From the NCBI RefSeq assembly GCF_042666435.1, contig NZ_JBHTDC010000001.1, positions 1,054,001-1,118,000 on the forward strand: a stretch of 64,000 bases of DNA, read 5' to 3'. Within the stretch, counting starts at the first letter, position 1; the number at the start of each line of letters is the position of its first letter. The translations under genes and the position numbers were made by a program. This DNA is from Allosphingosinicella sp042666435 (GTDB taxonomy: Bacteria > Pseudomonadota > Alphaproteobacteria > Sphingomonadales > Sphingomonadaceae). Below the pieces are notes generated by a model. It saw only the letters and a program-made list of their open reading frames with translations, was not told where the DNA came from and made no database searches. This document shows positions 1-9,173 of this stretch, one piece after another.

Positions 1-323
1 TCGGCGGAGATCGAGCGCAGCCGGTTCATCCTCCTCATCGAGAGCAACAGCGCCTCGCCCGTCGCGTCCGGGGTCGCGCCGCCGGCCATCGAGCTGTTCC
101 CGCCCTGCGGCACCAGCGCCACCCCTTCCCTGGCGCACAGGCGGACGATGTCGGAAACCTCCTCGACGCCGGCGGGGGACAGCATCGCGGCGGCCCTGCC
201 CCGGTAAAGCCGCCGCCAGTCGGTGAGCCACGGGGCGAGGTCGGCGGGCTCGGTCGTGAACCCCCGGGGCCCGAGCCGGTCCATGAGCGTGGCGAGCAAG
301 GCGGGCGAAGGAGGGTTGGACAT
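1..323 (-). CDS. FAD-linked oxidase (GlcD/D2HGDH-like), N-terminal part only
   Basis: The gene runs off the left edge; 107 residues from its ATG are visible. They form the start of a VAO/PCMH-type FAD-binding domain. Residues about 70-86 read LVPQGGNSSMAGGATPD, the conserved loop of this family that holds the FAD pyrophosphate. The preceding sequence (SPAGVEEVSDIVRLCAREG) is the usual lead-in. Family members such as glycolate oxidase GlcD and D-2-hydroxyglutarate dehydrogenase oxidise 2-hydroxyacids. The substrate cannot be told from this fragment. The family is clear; the exact enzyme is not. Confidence 0.8.
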   Translation of the reverse strand, partial: MSNPPSPALLATLMDRLGPRGFTTEPADLAPWLTDWRRLYRGRAAAMLSPAGVEEVSDIVRLCAREGVALVPQGGNSSMAGGATPDATGEALLLSMRRMNRLRSISA

Positions 324-423
324 GGCGTGCGCGCCCGATAGTAACGGCGGCGGGAGGATGCGGCAAAATTAATCGCTCGTTCAAGCGCGGCGGTGGAAGG
401 CGACCGGCGATGGAGCCTTCACC

Positions 424-876
424 TTGATCGACTGGAGCGCGGTGGCGTTGCTGCTGGCGAGCCTTGGCGGCGGCGACGCGCCCGTCGGCGCGCACGAGCC
501 GTTGCAGCTGGCCCAGGTCTCGATTCGCCAGCAGATCATCATCCGGGTGCCGGTGCGCAGCCGCAAGGTCGCTCCCCCCAAGCCTTCGCCGGTCGAGTGG
601 AAGGAGAGCCGCGGGCCGCGCTGCGTCGCCGCCGGCACGATCGCGGGCGCCTCGCTGCTCGGCCAAAGCAGCGTCGATCTGCTGCTGCGCGACAATAGCC
701 GCGTCCGCGCCAAGCTTGAGAATGCCTGCCCCGCGCTCGATTATTATTACGGATTCTATATCAGCCCCAATCCCGACGGCCAGATTTGCGCCGACCGCGA
801 CGTGATCCGGTCACGCATGGGCGGGCAATGCGAGATCGAGGCGTTCAGGAGGCTGCGCCCGGCGCCCCGGGACTGA
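424..876 (+). CDS. Hypothetical exported protein, 150 aa
   Basis: I do not recognise a named family. The TTG start is preceded by GGAG about 8 bases upstream, which supports it over internal starts. The N-terminus (MIDWSAVALLLASLGGG) is hydrophobic and could be a signal peptide. The remainder has four cysteines and a pattern RGPRCVAAGTIAGASLL followed by LLLRDNSRVRAKLENACPALDYYYGFYI, which looks like a small folded domain. It stops 85 bases before the helicase gene on the same strand. Other frames over this stretch give arginine-rich translations that look like shadows. Confidence 0.6.
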   Translation: MIDWSAVALLLASLGGGDAPVGAHEPLQLAQVSIRQQIIIRVPVRSRKVAPPKPSPVEWKESRGPRCVAAGTIAGASLLGQSSVDLLLRDNSRVRAKLENACPALDYYYGFYISPNPDGQICADRDVIRSRMGGQCEIEAFRRLRPAPRD

Positions 877-961
877 GCTTCCCTTGACATTTACCATCGG
901 CTGCGCACAAGCGACGGCGAAGCGGCTTCACTGCAAAAGCGCGATTTTTTCCGGAACCCAC

Positions 962-2347
962 ATGACCTTCGCCGACCTCGGCCTTTCAGACGAATTGCTC
1001 CGCGCGGTGACGGAATCGGGCTATGACGAGCCGACGCCGATCCAGCGCGGCGCCATCCCCTCGGTGTTGATGGGGAAGGACATCATCGGCATCGCCCAGA
1101 CCGGGACCGGCAAGACGGCGGGCTTCGTACTGCCGATGATCGACATTCTCGCCGAAGGCCGCAGCCGCGCCCGGATGCCGCGCTCCCTGATCCTCGAGCC
1201 GACCCGTGAGTTGGCCGCGCAGGTCGCCGAAAATTTCGAGAAATACGGCAAATATCACAAGCTTTCGATGGCTTTGCTCATCGGCGGCGTCAGCATGGGC
1301 GACCAGCAGAAGGCGCTCGAAAAGGGCGTCGACGTGCTGATCGCGACCCCGGGCCGGCTGATGGACCTGTTCGGCCGCGGCAAGATTTTGCTGACCGACT
1401 GCAATCTGCTCGTCATCGACGAGGCCGACCGGATGCTCGACATGGGGTTCATCCCGGACATCGAGGAGATCTGCACCAAGCTGCCGGCCAAGCGGCAGAC
1501 CCTGCTCTTTTCCGCCACCATGCCGGCGCCGATCAAGAAGCTGGCCGACAAGTTCCTGACCGGCCCCAAGACGATCGAGGTGTCGCGCCCGGCCTCGTCC
1601 AACCTGCTGATCGACCAGCGGCTCCTCCGCGTCGACGCGCGCAAGAAGCGCGACACGCTCGCCGGCCTGCTCCGCCGCGACGAGGTGACGACGGCGATCG
1701 TATTCTCCAACCGCAAGACGACGGTGCGCGAGCTCACCACCAGCCTGAGGCGCGGCGGCTTCAAGGCGGGGCCGATCCACGGCGACATGGAGCAGCCCGA
1801 GCGGATCAAGGAGCTCGACCGCTTCAAGGCCGGCGAGATCAACATCCTCGTCGCCTCCGACGTCGCCGCCCGCGGCCTCGACATCAAGGGCGTCAGCCAC
1901 GTCTTCAATTTCGACGTTCCCTGGCAGCCCGACGATTATATCCACCGCATCGGCCGGACCGGCCGCGCCGGCAAGACCGGCACCGCGATCACGCTCGCCA
2001 CCAGCGCCGACGCCGATGCGATCGCCGCGATCGAGAAGCTCATCGGATCGAAGATTCCGGCGATGGACGGCTCCGCGCCTCCGACCCCGGCGGAGCCGGC
2101 GGACGAGAAGCCTTCCCGTAAGCCCCGCGCCAAGAAGTCGGCCGAGCCCCAGAGCCGCAACAAGGCCAGCGAAGAGCGCGAGCCGAAGCGCGAATCCGAA
2201 CCCGTGCGGGAGGATAGGCCTCGTACCGAAAGGCCTCGCAACGAGAAGCCCCGCGCCGCCGAACCTCGTGACCAGGAGCCGGCGCTGGTCGATGAAGGCT
2301 GGAACGGCCCGGTGCCCAGCTTCCTCGGCCAAGGTTTCGGCGGCTAG
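962..2347 (+). CDS. DEAD-box ATP-dependent RNA helicase (RhlE-like)
   Basis: A 461-residue superfamily 2 RNA helicase that unwinds or remodels RNA with ATP. Motifs appear in order: a Q-motif region (FADLGLSDELL ... PTPIQ), Walker A AQTGTGKT at residues 45-52, PTRELAAQV, DEAD at 153-156, SAT near 183, and HRIGRTGRAGKTG from about 328. The last 85 or so residues are rich in Lys, Arg, Glu and Pro, a typical disordered RNA-binding tail of RhlE proteins. I chose the ATG at 962 because the protein then begins MTFADLGLS, the usual family start; 26 further residues from a TTG at 884 match nothing. A role in ribosome assembly or cold adaptation is inference from the family. Confidence 0.93.
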   Translation: MTFADLGLSDELLRAVTESGYDEPTPIQRGAIPSVLMGKDIIGIAQTGTGKTAGFVLPMIDILAEGRSRARMPRSLILEPTRELAAQVAENFEKYGKYHKLSMALLIGGVSMGDQQKALEKGVDVLIATPGRLMDLFGRGKILLTDCNLLVIDEADRMLDMGFIPDIEEICTKLPAKRQTLLFSATMPAPIKKLADKFLTGPKTIEVSRPASSNLLIDQRLLRVDARKKRDTLAGLLRRDEVTTAIVFSNRKTTVRELTTSLRRGGFKAGPIHGDMEQPERIKELDRFKAGEINILVASDVAARGLDIKGVSHVFNFDVPWQPDDYIHRIGRTGRAGKTGTAITLATSADADAIAAIEKLIGSKIPAMDGSAPPTPAEPADEKPSRKPRAKKSAEPQSRNKASEEREPKRESEPVREDRPRTERPRNEKPRAAEPRDQEPALVDEGWNGPVPSFLGQGFGG

Positions 2348-2405
2348 AACGTTTTCGAACTGGCTGGAACAGCCAGCGGCTCGGAAAACGCGGCTCGGAG
2401 GACCT

Positions 2406-2436
2406 GGAGCGATTCGACCTTGGTCGAACTCGCTCC
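2406..2436. terminator. Hairpin between helicase gene and GFA gene
   Basis: GGAGCGATTCGACC pairs with GGTCGAACTCGCTCC around a TT loop, giving about 14 base pairs with one bulged C. It lies between the convergent helicase and GFA genes. There is only a short A run and no T tract, so a factor-independent terminator is plausible but not proven. A second small hairpin (CTGGCTG/CAGCCAG) lies just upstream at about 2358-2374. Confidence 0.45.
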
Positions 2437-2441
2437 AAAAG

Positions 2442-2840
2442 CTATTCCTTGCTGAGTGGCTGCCGGGTCTCGATGCGCAGCCAGGGATGGCGGCGCTCGT
2501 CATAGACGGAGACGAGAGGTTCCGGAAAGCCCGGATCGGCGAAGGCGCCGACCGGAATCGTCACCATCCCCGGCCGCAGTTCGATCTGATAATGAACGGT
2601 GGCGCCGCACCGGGGGCAGAAATGGAAGCGTGCCCAATTGCCTTCGTCCGAGATACGGTGGAACCACGCGCTCTTTCCCTCCACCCGCACCTGATCCTCG
2701 CGAAAGGTCGCGTTGAAGCTGAAGGCGCTACCCGAGCGGCGCTGGCAATCGAGGCAATGACAAATCGAACGCCTCTCCGGCTCGCCCGCGCAGGTCGCGG
2801 TCAAGGCGCCGCACGAGCAGCGGGCAATCCTCGTCTTCAT
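2442..2840 (-). CDS. GFA family (CENP-V/GFA domain) zinc protein
   Basis: The 132-residue product has the cysteine set of the GFA/CENP-V fold: CSC at residues 8-10, CHCLDC at 27-32, and CPRC at 75-78, with the SGSAFSFNATF stretch typical of the family. These cysteines bind zinc. Some members were first described as glutathione-dependent formaldehyde-activating enzymes, but most family proteins have no proven activity, so I would not assign a reaction. A strong AAGGAGGAAAT ribosome binding site directly precedes the ATG. It is transcribed towards the helicase gene. Confidence 0.88.
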   Translation of the reverse strand: MKTRIARCSCGALTATCAGEPERRSICHCLDCQRRSGSAFSFNATFREDQVRVEGKSAWFHRISDEGNWARFHFCPRCGATVHYQIELRPGMVTIPVGAFADPGFPEPLVSVYDERRHPWLRIETRQPLSKE

Positions 2841-2886
2841 ATTTCCTCCTTACTGGAAGCCCAGGTTAGGAGAAGTCTCCGCCAAG

Positions 2887-3099
2887 CTAAAGCCCGACGA
2901 CCCCGCCATCATCCTTGGTGATTACGATCGTCGCGGGGCGCGGCCGCGAGGAAGCGGCGCCATCAATCTGGCTGGCGGGCCAGGCGCGGGCGCCATCGGT
3001 CTCCTCGCCCGGATGCTGGATGTTGACGAAGAGGGTGCGCCCATCGGGCGTAGAATCCACCCCCGTAATCTCGCATTCCTTGGGACCGACGAAGGAGCG
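2887..3099 (-). pseudogene. Remnant of a PhoX-type alkaline phosphatase gene (3' end)
   Basis: About 70 codons closely resemble the C-terminus of PhoX (DUF839) phosphatases: GPKECEITGVDSTPDGRTLF, then NIQHPGE, RPRPATIVITKDDGGVVGL and a stop. PhoX proteins are Tat-exported, roughly 600-700 residues long and calcium/iron dependent. Everything upstream is missing: at about 3100 the similarity stops and another reading frame, that of an antitoxin remnant, takes over. There is no start or export signal for this fragment. I read it as the residue of a deletion. Confidence 0.7.
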
Positions 3100-3110
3100 C
3101 CGCAGGGCCC

Positions 3111-3224
3111 GTAGACGATATAGCGCGGGTCGCCGCTGTCGACCGCGTCGCTCAGCAGGTCCGCCTGATCGGCGGCGGTATCGATATAATCGGCCGCGTC
3201 GAACGGCCGCGCCATGATTGCCAT
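3111..3224 (-). pseudogene. Remnant of an addiction-module antidote (HigA-like) gene (5' end)
   Basis: From the ATG at 3224, preceded by AGGAAGG, the translation MAIMARPFDAADYIDTAADQ continues through ADLLSDAVDSGDP. This matches the start of putative addiction-module antidotes, which typically read like KPWDAAEYLDTPEDIAAYLDAALEEGDP. The helix-turn-helix that should follow is absent. The frame instead runs into sequence belonging to the phoX remnant in a different frame. No toxin gene is visible upstream. The antitoxin is therefore broken. The family assignment rests on about 35 residues. Confidence 0.55.
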
Positions 3225-3451
3225 TTTCCCGATTCCTTCCTTCATTCAGCGGCCCCTCCCCGCTTATTGCAGCGCGGCCACCATGTCTTTGTCGACGATA
3301 AGCCACCTCGCGCCCGGCTAGGTCGCCGCCTTCAACCAGTGCGAGCGCGCTGATTGCGCGCACCCGCCCCATCCACTATAGGCCGCTCGTCCGCCTCGGC
3401 CGCGCCAATCGCCGCGCCGGGGCCTTTGTCTTTTCCCTGGAGCTTTCGCCC

Positions 3452-4231
3452 ATGTCCCGCCGCCGCCAGATCTACGAAGGCAAGGCCAAGATCCTCTACG
3501 AGGGTCCGGAGCCCGGCACCTTGATCCAATATTTCAAGGACGACGCGACCGCCTTCAACGCCCAGAAGAAGGGCACGATCGCCGGCAAGGGCGTGCTCAA
3601 CAACCGCATCTCCGAGCATATCTTCACTCTGCTCGGCACGATCGGCATCCCGCACCATTTCATCCGCCGCCTCAACATGCGCGAACAGCTCATTCGCCAG
3701 GTCGAGATCGTGCCGATCGAGGTGGTGGTGCGCAACGTCGCCGCCGGCACTTTGTCGAAGCGGCTCGGCATCGAGGAAGGGACGCAGCTCCCGCGCACGA
3801 TCATCGAATATTATTACAAGGACGACGCGCTGGGCGATCCGCTGATCGCCGACGAACATATCGCCTGCTTCGGCTGGGCGAGCCAGGAAGAGATGAACGA
3901 CATGGCCGACATGGCGGTGCGCATCAACGACTTCCTCGCCGGTCTGTTCGCCGGCATCGGCATCCGGCTGGTCGACTTCAAGCTGGAGTTCGGCCGCATC
4001 TGGGAGAATGATTTCTCGCGCGTCATCCTCGCCGACGAGATCAGCCCCGACGGCTGCCGCCTGTGGGACATGACGACCAACGAGAAGCTCGACAAGGACC
4101 GCTTCCGCCGCGATTTGGGCGGCGAGGCCGAAGCCTATCAGGAAGTCGCCCGCCGCCTCGGCCTGATGCCCGAGGGCGAGGCCAACAGCGTCCTCGATCT
4201 CGAAAAGCACCGGAAGAAGAGGGGCAAGTAA
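3452..4231 (+). CDS. purC: Phosphoribosylaminoimidazole-succinocarboxamide synthase (SAICAR synthase)
   Basis: This 259-residue enzyme joins CAIR with aspartate using ATP in de novo purine synthesis. The start RRRQIYEGKAKILYEGPEPG is the PurC N-terminus, followed by the FKDDATAFNAQKKGTIAGKG ATP site and the conserved LVDFKLEFGRIW and DEISPDGCRLWD segments. Length and ends fit the short bacterial form. It stands alone here, with no other pur gene in the window. Confidence 0.97.
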   Translation: MSRRRQIYEGKAKILYEGPEPGTLIQYFKDDATAFNAQKKGTIAGKGVLNNRISEHIFTLLGTIGIPHHFIRRLNMREQLIRQVEIVPIEVVVRNVAAGTLSKRLGIEEGTQLPRTIIEYYYKDDALGDPLIADEHIACFGWASQEEMNDMADMAVRINDFLAGLFAGIGIRLVDFKLEFGRIWENDFSRVILADEISPDGCRLWDMTTNEKLDKDRFRRDLGGEAEAYQEVARRLGLMPEGEANSVLDLEKHRKKRGK

Positions 4232-4465
4232 GGCCGCCCGGTTCGCCGGCGAAGCCGGGACCCAGTGCTTCTGACAGCGCCTGGCGATTAAGCTGGAGCG
4301 CGCGCCACGACGCCCCTCTCAGCGCCGCGCCCAGGATTTCGCAAAGCTACCCGCCCAAGCCATGCACGCAAGCGCAAGCGACGCGCGCGCCTTCCTTCGC
4401 CCGGCCGCGGGCATGCGGGGAGGAGCACAGCACAACGCGTGCGCGAATTGGCCTTAGCGGGACAA

Positions 4466-4505
4466 AGAAAAAGCCCGCCGATCTTGCGACCGGCGGGCCT
4501 TTTCT
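4466..4505. terminator. Bidirectional rho-independent terminator
   Basis: AGCCCGCCG and CGGCGGGC-type arms (about 4472-4499) form a GC-rich stem with an A run on the left and TTTTCTT on the right, so it can end transcription on either strand. It lies just past the stop of the M23 peptidase gene (minus strand) and 235 bases past purC. The rest of the purC-peptidase gap holds only a degenerate CCGGCGAAGCCGGGA motif at about 4246 that resembles the hairpin repeats found elsewhere in the window. Confidence 0.8.
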
Positions 4506-4524
4506 TGCCCCGATGGGCCGAGCC

Positions 4525-5469
4525 TTATTGGGTCGCGCCCGCCGGGCCGCCCTGGGCGACGCGGGTGGCGGCGGCGGCACGGCGCTGGACGGCGAGAAGA
4601 TAATCGTTCGACTGCATGAAGGGGACCGGGTTCACGGCCTTGCCGTCGATGCGGACCTCGTAATGGAGGTGGCTGCCGGTCGAGCGGCCGGTCGAGCCCA
4701 TCAGGCCGATAATGTCGCCGCGCTTGACGCGCTGGCCGGCCTTCACGAGCAGCTTCGACATATGCCCGTAGCGGGTCTGGATGCCGCGACCGTGGTTCAA
4801 TTCGACGAGGTTGCCATAGCCGCCGCGATTATATTCGGAGCGTCCGACGATGCCGTCGGCGGTGGCGTAGATGTTGGTGCCGACCGGGCCGGCGAGATCG
4901 ATGCCGGCATGCATGGCGGCGCGGCCGCGGAAGGGATCGGAGCGGACGCCGTAGCCGCTGGTGAAGCTCATGCCCTTGACCGGCTCGGTCGAGGGAATGG
5001 CGATCGTGCCCTGCTCGATCTGGTCGAGCTTCTTCCAGCTCATGAACAATTGCTTGAACTTGGGGTTGGACGCCGACTGGAGCGGCTGGACCGCCTCGAA
5101 CGGGCCGCCGGTGCCGGCGAAGCGCTTGGGATCGAGACCGAGGCGGCGAACCTCCTTCACGGTGAGCTTGTAGCGCGTGTCGGCGACCTTCTTGATCATC
5201 TGCACGTCGGCGTGCATCGCCTGGACCTGCATCTCCATCCGGGCGACCGCGACGGGATCGACGGTCGGGGCGGTGGCGATCTGCGCGGCGGCGAAAGCGG
5301 ACCACAGGATCAGGAACAGGCCGGCCAGGGCCGCCGTCACCTGGAGCGGAACGCCGACGCTGACGCGCCGCAGGCTTTTGCCGTCATGAAAGAAAATATC
5401 GCGTGGTTTGAAAATGTTGCGGAACCTGAAAGCCGTTCCGCCGTTATCAGTCCGAACCATATTCATCAT
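4525..5469 (-). CDS. Membrane-anchored M23 (LytM) peptidoglycan metallopeptidase
   Basis: From the ATG at 5469 the product has 314 residues. A single membrane segment lies near residues 41-61 (VPLQVTAALAGLFLILWSAF). A linker follows, then a periplasmic M23 domain. The zinc ligands are intact: H187 and D191 in HAGID and H269 in HLHYE, so it should be active rather than an EnvC-type activator. M23 enzymes cut peptide cross-links in peptidoglycan. Upstream in-frame codons exist to 5544, but a GGGGAT ribosome site fits 5469. The gene is single and ends at the terminator at 4466-4505. Confidence 0.9.
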   Translation of the reverse strand: MMNMVRTDNGGTAFRFRNIFKPRDIFFHDGKSLRRVSVGVPLQVTAALAGLFLILWSAFAAAQIATAPTVDPVAVARMEMQVQAMHADVQMIKKVADTRYKLTVKEVRRLGLDPKRFAGTGGPFEAVQPLQSASNPKFKQLFMSWKKLDQIEQGTIAIPSTEPVKGMSFTSGYGVRSDPFRGRAAMHAGIDLAGPVGTNIYATADGIVGRSEYNRGGYGNLVELNHGRGIQTRYGHMSKLLVKAGQRVKRGDIIGLMGSTGRSTGSHLHYEVRIDGKAVNPVPFMQSNDYLLAVQRRAAAATRVAQGGPAGATQ

Positions 5470-5605
5470 TACAATCCCCGGCGACCAGAAAAGCGGTCGG
5501 CACGGCCACGCATGATGGCGACCATGAAGCTCACATAAAGGCATCTCTGCCCGGCGTATTTTTCGTCAGGAAGTTGCCCACCCCGTGACGTGTGGCCGGA
5601 GACTG

Positions 5606-6433
5606 TTAAACATCCCTTGTCTGGGCAAGCCCGGAATAGAAATCCCGGGACAAACCGGCTTCACCCCGCGCCGAGTCGTTGAACGGAGGCTTCAGGTGGC
5701 CCCGGAAGTGACGTTCCGTTAACCATCGGAAGCGCTGGATCGGCTCAAATCCTAGGGATTCGCAGGTCCGTTTGAACCATCTCGTTCCGGCGCCGACATG
5801 CCGGATTTCGTCGCGATAGATGCGCTGCAATATGGCCGCCGAACGGGCATCGCCGGCGGCCTCGAACCGCGCGACCGTCGCCGGCGTCACGTCGAGCCCG
5901 CGCGCCTCCAGCACCATCGGCACGATCGCGAGCCGCGCCAGCACGTCGCGCGCGGTTTCCTCCGCCGCTTCCCACAGTCCGTCATGCGCGGGCAGCGCGC
6001 CATAGAAGGAGCCGAGGCTCCTCAAGCGCCGGTCGAGCAGAGCGAAATGCATCGCCTCGTCGGCGCCGACCGAGAGCCAGTCGTCGACAAATTCCGGCGG
6101 GAAATCCGCGCCGAAACGGCCGGCCATGTCGAAGGCCAGATCGATCGCGCCGAACTCGATATGGGCGAGCGCATGGAGCATCGCGATCCGGCCGCGATCG
6201 GAGCCGCCCTTGCCCCTTTTCGGCATGTGCGAGGCGGGCAGAAGCTCGGGGCGCGAGGGCCGGGCCGGCCGGTCGGGCATCGCCACGTCGAAGTCATGGG
6301 TCAGCGTGCCCCGCCGCCAGGCGCGCGCCGCCGTACGGGCGAGGCGCACCTTGTCGCGCGGCTCGGCGGTCAGCAGGACGGAGCGGATCGCCCGGGCGAC
6401 GCTATTTTGCGGGCTCGTCTCGGCTAGCGGCAA
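5606..6433 (-). CDS. DUF455 ferritin-like diiron protein
   Basis: The 275-residue product has the ferritin-like diiron pattern: E93 (AHIE), E126 and H129 (DEAMH), E176, and E209 and H212 (DEIRH). This fits the DUF455 family, distantly related to the tRNA hydroxylase MiaE. The substrate is unknown. I placed the start at a TTG at 6433, which overlaps the end of the upstream exporter gene by 10 bases; conserved sequence begins a few residues later (SVARAIRSVLL). The overlap suggests translation coupled to dmeF. The start codon is the least certain part. Confidence 0.82.
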   Translation of the reverse strand: MPLAETSPQNSVARAIRSVLLTAEPRDKVRLARTAARAWRRGTLTHDFDVAMPDRPARPSRPELLPASHMPKRGKGGSDRGRIAMLHALAHIEFGAIDLAFDMAGRFGADFPPEFVDDWLSVGADEAMHFALLDRRLRSLGSFYGALPAHDGLWEAAEETARDVLARLAIVPMVLEARGLDVTPATVARFEAAGDARSAAILQRIYRDEIRHVGAGTRWFKRTCESLGFEPIQRFRWLTERHFRGHLKPPFNDSARGEAGLSRDFYSGLAQTRDV

Positions 6434-7395
6434 TGCGGCCCCGGGCAGCGATGCACTTCGATGGACAGATGGACGAGGGTGCGAAGATCGGCGAGGCGCG
6501 CGCGGTAATCGTCGACCCGCTGCGGACGATCGGCGACCAGCGAGACGATGCCGGCATGGGCGCCGGGCGCGATCCGCCAGACGTGGAGGTCGGTCACGCG
6601 AGCATCGCCGTCCGCCTCGATGCGGCGGCGCGCTTCCTCGGCCAGGCGGAGGTCGGAGCGGTCGAGCAGGATCGCGCCGGTGTCGCGCATCAGCCCGAAA
6701 GACCAGCGCGCGATGACCAGGGCGCCGACGATGCCGATGACCGGATCGAGCCATATCCAGCCGAGATAGCGGCCGGCGAGCAGGGCCGCGATGGCGAGCA
6801 CCGAGGTCAAGGCGTCCGCCAGCACGTGGAGATAGGCGGAGCGGAGGTTGTTATCGTGGTGATGATGGCGGTCATGCGCCCCGCCATGGCCGTGATGGTG
6901 ATGCCCTCCGGACAGCAGCCAGGCGCTGACCAGATTGACCAGCAGGCCGAGCACGGCGACGATGGTCGCTTCCTCGAAGGCGACGCCGCGCGGCTCCAGC
7001 AGCCGCTGGAACGATTCGACGCCGATCCCGACCGCGAACACCGCGAGCAGCAGAGCCGAGGCGAAGCCGGCGAGATCGCCGACCTTGCCGGTGCCGAAGG
7101 CGAAAGCGGGATCGTGCGCCCGCCGCCGCGCGAAGGCATAGGCCCCCGCGGCCACCGCCAGCGCGCCGGCATGGGTCGCCATGTGGAAGCCGTCGGCGAG
7201 CAGCGCCATCGATCCGGTCCAGTAGCCGGCGGCGATCTCGGCCACCATCATCACCGCCGTCAGCGCCACCACCCAGCGCGTGCGGCGCTCGTTGGCGTGG
7301 TGCGCTTCGCCGAGATAGGCGTGCGCGTGCCACAGCCCGTCGACGAAGTCGGCATGGAGCCTTTTATGCTCGGTCGTTTCCATCTCTAAACCCAT
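6424..7395 (-). CDS. dmeF: Cation diffusion facilitator, DmeF-type Co/Ni exporter
   Basis: A 323-residue CDF transporter that expels divalent metal ions from the cytoplasm in exchange for protons. The N-terminal HAYLGEAHHANERRT and ALLADGFHMATHAGAL are hallmarks of the DmeF branch. A long histidine-rich loop (HHHHGHGG ... HHHHD) precedes HVLADALTSV, which carries the second pair of metal-site residues. Six membrane helices are expected. Cobalt and nickel export is known for DmeF of Cupriavidus and rhizobia. No RcnR/DmeR-type regulator is adjacent, unlike in rhizobia. An internal ATG at 7383 is an equally possible start. Confidence 0.88.
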   Translation of the reverse strand: MGLEMETTEHKRLHADFVDGLWHAHAYLGEAHHANERRTRWVVALTAVMMVAEIAAGYWTGSMALLADGFHMATHAGALAVAAGAYAFARRRAHDPAFAFGTGKVGDLAGFASALLLAVFAVGIGVESFQRLLEPRGVAFEEATIVAVLGLLVNLVSAWLLSGGHHHHGHGGAHDRHHHHDNNLRSAYLHVLADALTSVLAIAALLAGRYLGWIWLDPVIGIVGALVIARWSFGLMRDTGAILLDRSDLRLAEEARRRIEADGDARVTDLHVWRIAPGAHAGIVSLVADRPQRVDDYRARLADLRTLVHLSIEVHRCPGPHCR

Positions 7396-7455
7396 AAGAG
7401 AAAAGGACGATGCTATCCACCGCCCCGCTTCATCGCCCGCGCCACGATGTCAGGG

Positions 7456-8700
<1,245 letters not shown>

Positions 8701-8702
8701 GT

Positions 8703-9173
8703 CTACTCCTGGGAAAGCGATAGGGTGCGGAAGCGGTGGGCGATGGCGCCGGCGACGGTGCCGTCACGGAGCGCCAGGAACAGCGTGTCGTCGCCGCAGA
8801 TGGTGCCGGCGATCTCCGGCAGATTGGCCTGGTCGATGGCGAGGCCGACAAGGTGGGCGGAACCGGGCGGAGTCTTCAGGACGACGAGATTGCCCGCCGC
8901 CTCGACCGAGCGGACCCATTCGGCGAGGATGCGGTCGAGCCGCGCTGCCGCCCAGTCGCTTTCCGTCACCTGATCGGGAAGCGCATAGCCGAGCACGCCG
9001 CCGCGCTTGACCTTGACCGCGCCCATCTGGTCGAGGTCGCGCGACACCGTCGCCTGGGTGACGGCGATGCCGAGGCCGGCGAGCTTCGCCGTCACCTCCT
9101 CCTGGCTGCCGACGCCGTCCGAGCGGATCATGTCGGCGATCAGCTTCTGGCGGCGGGCGCGGGCGTCGGTCAT
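8703..9173 (-). CDS. argR: Arginine repressor ArgR
   Basis: A 156-residue regulator. The N-terminal winged helix-turn-helix includes SQEEVTAKLAGLGIAVTQAT and VSRDLDQMGAVKVKR. The C-terminal hexamer and arginine-binding domain contains GTICGDDTLFLALRD, whose GDDT binds arginine. It should repress the operon when arginine is plentiful, and the paired palindromes upstream of argC are the likely target. Its ATG overlaps the argF stop (ATGA). ArgR is uncommon in Alphaproteobacteria, so its place inside an arginine operon points to acquisition together with argF. Confidence 0.95.
   Translation of the reverse strand: MTDARARRQKLIADMIRSDGVGSQEEVTAKLAGLGIAVTQATVSRDLDQMGAVKVKRGGVLGYALPDQVTESDWAAARLDRILAEWVRSVEAAGNLVVLKTPPGSAHLVGLAIDQANLPEIAGTICGDDTLFLALRDGTVAGAIAHRFRTLSLSQE

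Noticed and set aside
4063..5538. Plus-strand frame of about 490 codons opposite the M23 peptidase
   Set aside because: It covers the end of purC, a terminator and the reverse of a clear M23 gene. The composition is that of a shadow frame.
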